Assembly: GCA_023460175.1 (NCBI GenBank)
Contig: JAEWRC010000110.1
Span: 1 to 8,624, forward strand
Source: Actinomycetes bacterium
GTDB taxonomy: Bacteria; Actinomycetota; Actinomycetes; Mycobacteriales; Mycobacteriaceae
Reading direction: 5' to 3'
DNA: 8,624 bases
The position numbers were made by a program, and so were the translations under genes. This document shows positions 5,882 to 8,624 of the stretch, piece by piece. How positions within the stretch are numbered: position 1 is the first letter of the stretch; every line of letters starts with the position of its first letter. The notes beneath the pieces were generated by a model. It was given only the letters and a program-made list of their open reading frames with translations, did not search any database and was not told the DNA's origin.

Positions 5882-6523
5882 TCACCAGGAGTTCCAGTGC
5901 GTCAGCTGCTCGGCCGGCAGCCGCTGGGCCCGCTTGAACTCGGTGCCCTTGGTGTAGGCGATGGGGAACAGCCCGCCCTGCGAATACTGGTCGAACGGAA
6001 TACCGAGCACCTCGGCCGCTTCCTTCTCCCCCTCGCCGACCAGGTGCAGCGTGGTCCACGCCGAGCCCATGCCGCGCGAGCGCAACGCCAGCATGAAGCT
6101 CCAGACCGCCGGCAGCAGGGAACCCCAGAACGACGCGCTCATCCCGGCGGGCGCCCCGTCGGCGCGGCCCTCCAGGCACGGGATCATCAGCACCGGCGCC
6201 TTCTCGAAGTTCTCATTGAGGTATTTCGCCGAGCTCTGCACCGCGTCGAGCTGCTGGTCGCGGATGTCGCCGCGCTCGGGCTTGGGCAGGTCCAGGTAGG
6301 GGGTCGCGTTGGACCGGTAGATGTCGGCGAGGGCCTTCTTCTTGGCGGGGTCCTCGACGAACACCCACTGCCAGCCCTGCGCGTTGGACCCCGTCGGCGC
6401 CTGCAACGCCAGCTCGAGGCACTCCATGATCACTTCGCGGGACACCGGCTTGTCGAAGTCCAGACGCTTGCGCACCGAACGGGTGGTGGTCAGGACTTCG
6501 TCGACGGAGAGATTCAGGGACAT
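5882..6523 (-). CDS. FMN-dependent nitroreductase family protein
   Basis: A 213-residue protein of the NfsB/FRase-like nitroreductase family, which are homodimeric FMN enzymes reducing nitro, quinone or similar substrates with NAD(P)H. FMN-binding features: TTRSVRKR (13-20, phosphate-binding Arg/Ser), APTGSNAQGWQWV (42-54), the core helix PAVWSFMLALRSRGMGSAWTT (138-158) and the QGGLFPIAYTKG strand (182-193). It closely resembles M. tuberculosis Rv3368c as I remember it, especially the first 60 residues and the C-terminal RLPAE...THWN end. The physiological substrate is unknown. The ATG start has no Shine-Dalgarno box, but a TAGTCT hexamer stands exactly 6 nt before it, suggesting leaderless initiation. 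It lies 24 nt downstream of the metallopeptidase stop, so read-through transcription from that gene is also possible. Confidence 0.94.
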   Translation of the reverse strand: MSLNLSVDEVLTTTRSVRKRLDFDKPVSREVIMECLELALQAPTGSNAQGWQWVFVEDPAKKKALADIYRSNATPYLDLPKPERGDIRDQQLDAVQSSAKYLNENFEKAPVLMIPCLEGRADGAPAGMSASFWGSLLPAVWSFMLALRSRGMGSAWTTLHLVGEGEKEAAEVLGIPFDQYSQGGLFPIAYTKGTEFKRAQRLPAEQLTHWNSW

Positions 6524-6529
6524 GTGCCG

Positions 6530-6535
6530 AGACTA
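6530..6535 (-). promoter_or_regulatory. -10 hexamer placed for a leaderless nitroreductase transcript
   Basis: TAGTCT on the minus strand fits the mycobacterial -10 pattern TANNNT and is followed by six bases (CGGCAC) and then the ATG. That puts the start of transcription on the A of the start codon, the arrangement of leaderless mRNAs, which are common in mycobacteria. No convincing -35 box is seen. Confidence 0.4.
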
Positions 6536-6547
6536 ACCGTTTGTCGC

Positions 6548-7987
6548 TCAGCCGAACCGGGTGTAACACAGTTCCGGGTCGCCGAGCAGCCCCGACCGGT
6601 AGGCCACGATCCGGGTGAAACCGGCGGGCACGGTGACGCCGGTGACGTTGCTGGCCACGATCCCGTTGACCAACAACCCGGCCACCGCCTCGTCGACGTC
6701 GCCGGCGCTCAGCGCCAGCTGCCGGCCCGGTACCGGCGCGGCCATGGCCTGCTGCGCGAACCCCGTCAGGCAGGCGGTGCGCAACGCCGCCTCGGCGGTG
6801 TCCAGCGCCACCCCGCGCTCGCGCTGCACGGCCAGCACGTAGCGCGACGTCACCGCCGACAGCGCGGTGTTGTCCCCTTGCAGCAGAACCAGATTCCGCA
6901 GCTCGCTGGCCGGGGCCGCGAACTGCTGCAGGGCCGGCAGGTCGACGCCGACGACGTTGCCGTCCGGGCAGTAGGCCACCGGGGTGCCGGGCCGGGGGCC
7001 GGCGCAGTCGTGCGGATCGAGCGACAACGTCGGCGGGTCGGACAGCAGGAAAATGGCGTCGAGGTCGGCCAGCAGCGCCGCGAGCACCGATTCGTCGATC
7101 GCCATGTCGCCGGATTCCACCGTGCCGTCGTCGCCGAGTTCGAGGTGGCGCGGCAGGTCGACGCGGCGCTGCCGCACCTCTTCGTCGTCGATGGCCGCGC
7201 ACGCCTGCGCGCCGTTGATGAAACCCAGTTGGAAGGCGCTGATCCGGTCCAGGGCGTTGCCGTGCTCGTCGACGTCGAGCAGTTCGGCGACGATCGCCGG
7301 CATCAGCGGGTCGCGGATGGTGAGCGCGGCGGCCAGCACATGGTTGAGCCCGTCCCCGGTGTCGAGGGTGAAGCGCGGCGAATGGCCCTCCACCACCCAG
7401 CGTTGGTGCGCCCCGGCGAAGCAGTCCGCCTGCTGCTCGATGACCAGCGCGGAGGTGTCCTTGTCGATCAGGCCGGCCATCCGCTGCACGGCGTGGCCGT
7501 ACTCGTGGGCGATCAGCGCCACCACGGACATGTCCCCGAAGAACTTCTGCGCGACGGGAACCATCACCCCGCGGTCCCAGGCCAGTAGGTCCAGGGGCGG
7601 GCAGAAGAAGGCGTTGACCAGCCGGTAGGTGCGCCCGCCGCACACCCACGGGCTCGCCGGGTCGTTCGAGTCGAAGGACATCAGCTTCTCGACGGGTTCG
7701 AACTCCCCGGGCAGGGCGTCGCTGTAGTGCTCTGACCAGAACTCGGTGACGTCGTCGACCGCGAGCGCCGCCAGCCGGTCGACGTCGCCGCCGTCGGTGT
7801 TGTCCACCGCGCCGACCGGTTCCGGGGCGTCCTCGCGGATCCCGCTGGGGCCGTCGACGGCGGGCAGCCCGCCCACCCGGAACGGGTCGTACAGCGGCGA
7901 AACCGCCTCGCCCGCAACGATGCTGCTGCAGCCGGTGGCCAAGCTCGCGGCCAGCGCCACCGCCGCCAGAGCGCGCCCCAACCTCAT
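6548..7987 (-). CDS. Predicted lipoprotein zinc metallopeptidase (LpqM-like)
   Basis: A 479-residue exported protein. A short signal (MRLGRALAAVALAASLATGC) ends in a lipobox LATGC, so C20 is probably lipid-anchored on the outer face of the membrane. The catalytic zinc site is HEYGHAVQ (161-168; H161, E162, H165), followed by EQQADCFAG (184-192), which supplies the likely third ligand; this is the pattern of the neutral zinc metallopeptidase (YpfJ-like) family. Eight further cysteines (116, 129, 189, 263, 328, 340, 406, 474) could form four disulfides. Domain order and size recall the mycobacterial lipoprotein peptidase LpqM, which is needed for conjugal transfer in M. smegmatis; orthology is not established here. 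The second half (about 338-440) looks like a degenerate repeat of the catalytic part. The ATG start has GAGGGGG 4 nt upstream. It follows dnaE2 by 34 nt. M. tuberculosis, as I recall, has no such gene at this place. Confidence 0.88.
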   Translation of the reverse strand: MRLGRALAAVALAASLATGCSSIVAGEAVSPLYDPFRVGGLPAVDGPSGIREDAPEPVGAVDNTDGGDVDRLAALAVDDVTEFWSEHYSDALPGEFEPVEKLMSFDSNDPASPWVCGGRTYRLVNAFFCPPLDLLAWDRGVMVPVAQKFFGDMSVVALIAHEYGHAVQRMAGLIDKDTSALVIEQQADCFAGAHQRWVVEGHSPRFTLDTGDGLNHVLAAALTIRDPLMPAIVAELLDVDEHGNALDRISAFQLGFINGAQACAAIDDEEVRQRRVDLPRHLELGDDGTVESGDMAIDESVLAALLADLDAIFLLSDPPTLSLDPHDCAGPRPGTPVAYCPDGNVVGVDLPALQQFAAPASELRNLVLLQGDNTALSAVTSRYVLAVQRERGVALDTAEAALRTACLTGFAQQAMAAPVPGRQLALSAGDVDEAVAGLLVNGIVASNVTGVTVPAGFTRIVAYRSGLLGDPELCYTRFG

Positions 7988-8011
7988 GGTGCCCCCTCAC
8001 GCCCGGTCATC

Positions 8012-8017
8012 AGACTA
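8012..8017 (-). promoter_or_regulatory. Weak -10-like hexamer between dnaE2 and the metallopeptidase gene
   Basis: TAGTCT on the minus strand lies in the 34-nt gap and would start transcription around 8005, giving a leader of about 17 nt that includes the GAGGGGG ribosome binding site. It is the same hexamer as before the nitroreductase. TANNNT is a loose pattern, and no -35 box is evident because the upstream bases encode the DnaE2 C-terminus. Confidence 0.2.
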
Positions 8018-8021
8018 CGGC

Positions 8022-8624
8022 TCAGCGGAAGTCGCGCGAGCGCGAACCGACCCGCATGTCGATCGGGTTCATCTGGTCGGCGACGACGGTGACGGCACCG
8101 CTGGCCTTCTGCACGATGCCGCGGATCACCAGCGCCGGGGCGGTCTGGGCCAGCTTGCGGTACCGCGACCAGACCCCCGGCGAGCACAGGATGTTGACCA
8201 TCCCGGTCTCGTCCTCGAGGTTCATGAAGGTCACCCCCTGGGCGGTCCCGGGCCGTTGCCGATGCGTCACCGCCCCGGCCACCAGCAGCCGGGTGCCGTC
8301 CGGGACGGACAGCAGCCGATCCGCGGGCACCACCCCGCGCGCGTCGAGTTGGGCGCGCAGGAACTGCATCGGGTAGCTGTCCGGCGAGATGCCGGTGGCC
8401 CAGACGTCGGCGGCGGCCAACTCCAGCGCGCTCATCCCGGGCAGGGCCGGGACGTGGGAGGACGTCCCCACCCCCGGAAGCCGGTCGGGCCGTTCGGCGG
8501 CGGCGGCCCCGGCCGCCCACAGCGCCTCGCGGCGGCTGATGCCGAAGCAGTCCAGCGCGCCGGCCGTCGCCAGCGCCTCGGTCTGCGGCACCGTCAGCGG
8601 CACCCGGCCGGTGAGGTCCACCAG
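8022..8624 (-). CDS. dnaE2: Error-prone DNA polymerase DnaE2, C-terminal part (cut by the window edge)
   Basis: The last 200 residues of a C-family polymerase alpha subunit; the gene continues beyond 8624. In the fragment, residues 8-28 (VPLTVPQTEALATAGALDCFG) are the helix-hairpin-helix DNA-binding region, and 111-170 are the OB-fold with VAGAVTHRQRPGTAQG, FMNLEDETGMVNILC and the RYRKL helix. The end, MRVGSRSRDFR, is what I remember for mycobacterial DnaE2 rather than DnaE1, which is far longer at the C-terminus. DnaE2 acts with ImuA' and ImuB in SOS-induced translesion synthesis and mutagenesis. Its promoter and LexA box would lie outside the window. The internal GTG at 8621 is not a start; the frame is open to the edge. 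The synteny with Rv3370c next to the Rv3361c-Rv3368c region supports the call. Confidence 0.92.
   Translation of the reverse strand: MVDLTGRVPLTVPQTEALATAGALDCFGISRREALWAAGAAAAERPDRLPGVGTSSHVPALPGMSALELAAADVWATGISPDSYPMQFLRAQLDARGVVPADRLLSVPDGTRLLVAGAVTHRQRPGTAQGVTFMNLEDETGMVNILCSPGVWSRYRKLAQTAPALVIRGIVQKASGAVTVVADQMNPIDMRVGSRSRDFR

Noticed and set aside
5822..7588. A 588-codon plus-strand open frame across the nitroreductase and peptidase genes.
   Set aside because: Composition shadow of the two minus-strand genes, which have recognisable FMN-binding and HEYGH motifs; the shadow has none.
6213..8000. A 595-codon minus-strand frame overlapping the peptidase gene in another frame.
   Set aside because: Product is almost all Arg, Gly, Ala and Pro, typical of an out-of-frame reading of high-GC DNA. 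The alternative frame has a lipobox and zinc site.

Overview
The window is high-GC actinobacterial DNA, most likely from a Mycobacterium (Mycolicibacterium-type) chromosome. Every gene here except the lipoprotein peptidase has a recognisable counterpart, in the same order, in the M. tuberculosis Rv3361c to Rv3370c region (compared from memory, not by a search). Coding density is very high, starts are often GTG, and neighbouring genes overlap by 4 bases.

Left part (21-5145, all on the minus strand, transcribed right to left): a five-gene operon. It is a 'conservon' made of a large membrane sensor histidine kinase, a Roadblock/LC7 protein, a DUF742 protein and a small Ras-like GTPase (MfpB), and it ends in the pentapeptide-repeat DNA mimic MfpA, which acts on DNA gyrase and gives intrinsic fluoroquinolone tolerance. 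The reading frames overlap by 4, 4, 20 and 4 bases, so they are probably translationally coupled. The kinase carries a long acidic C-terminal tail built from three separate tandem microrepeats.

Middle (5146-5406): a divergent control region of about 260 bp. It holds a plausible promoter for the conservon, a GCAATT inverted repeat beside its predicted start site, and a well-formed Shine-Dalgarno/ATG pair that is out of frame with the following gene. Next, on the plus strand, is a TrmL/SpoU-type tRNA 2'-O-methyltransferase (5407-5871), which meets a convergent nitroreductase with only 10 bp between the stop codons.

Right part (5882-8624, all minus): the 3' end of dnaE2 (the SOS-induced error-prone polymerase, cut by the window edge), then a predicted lipoprotein zinc metallopeptidase, then an FMN nitroreductase. 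They are spaced 34 and 24 nt apart, so co-transcription from dnaE2 is possible. TAGTCT -10-like hexamers precede both downstream genes, and the one before the nitroreductase is placed as for a leaderless mRNA. The metallopeptidase seems to contain a second, degenerate copy of its own catalytic half. No RNA genes, insertion sequences, CRISPR arrays or phage features were seen.
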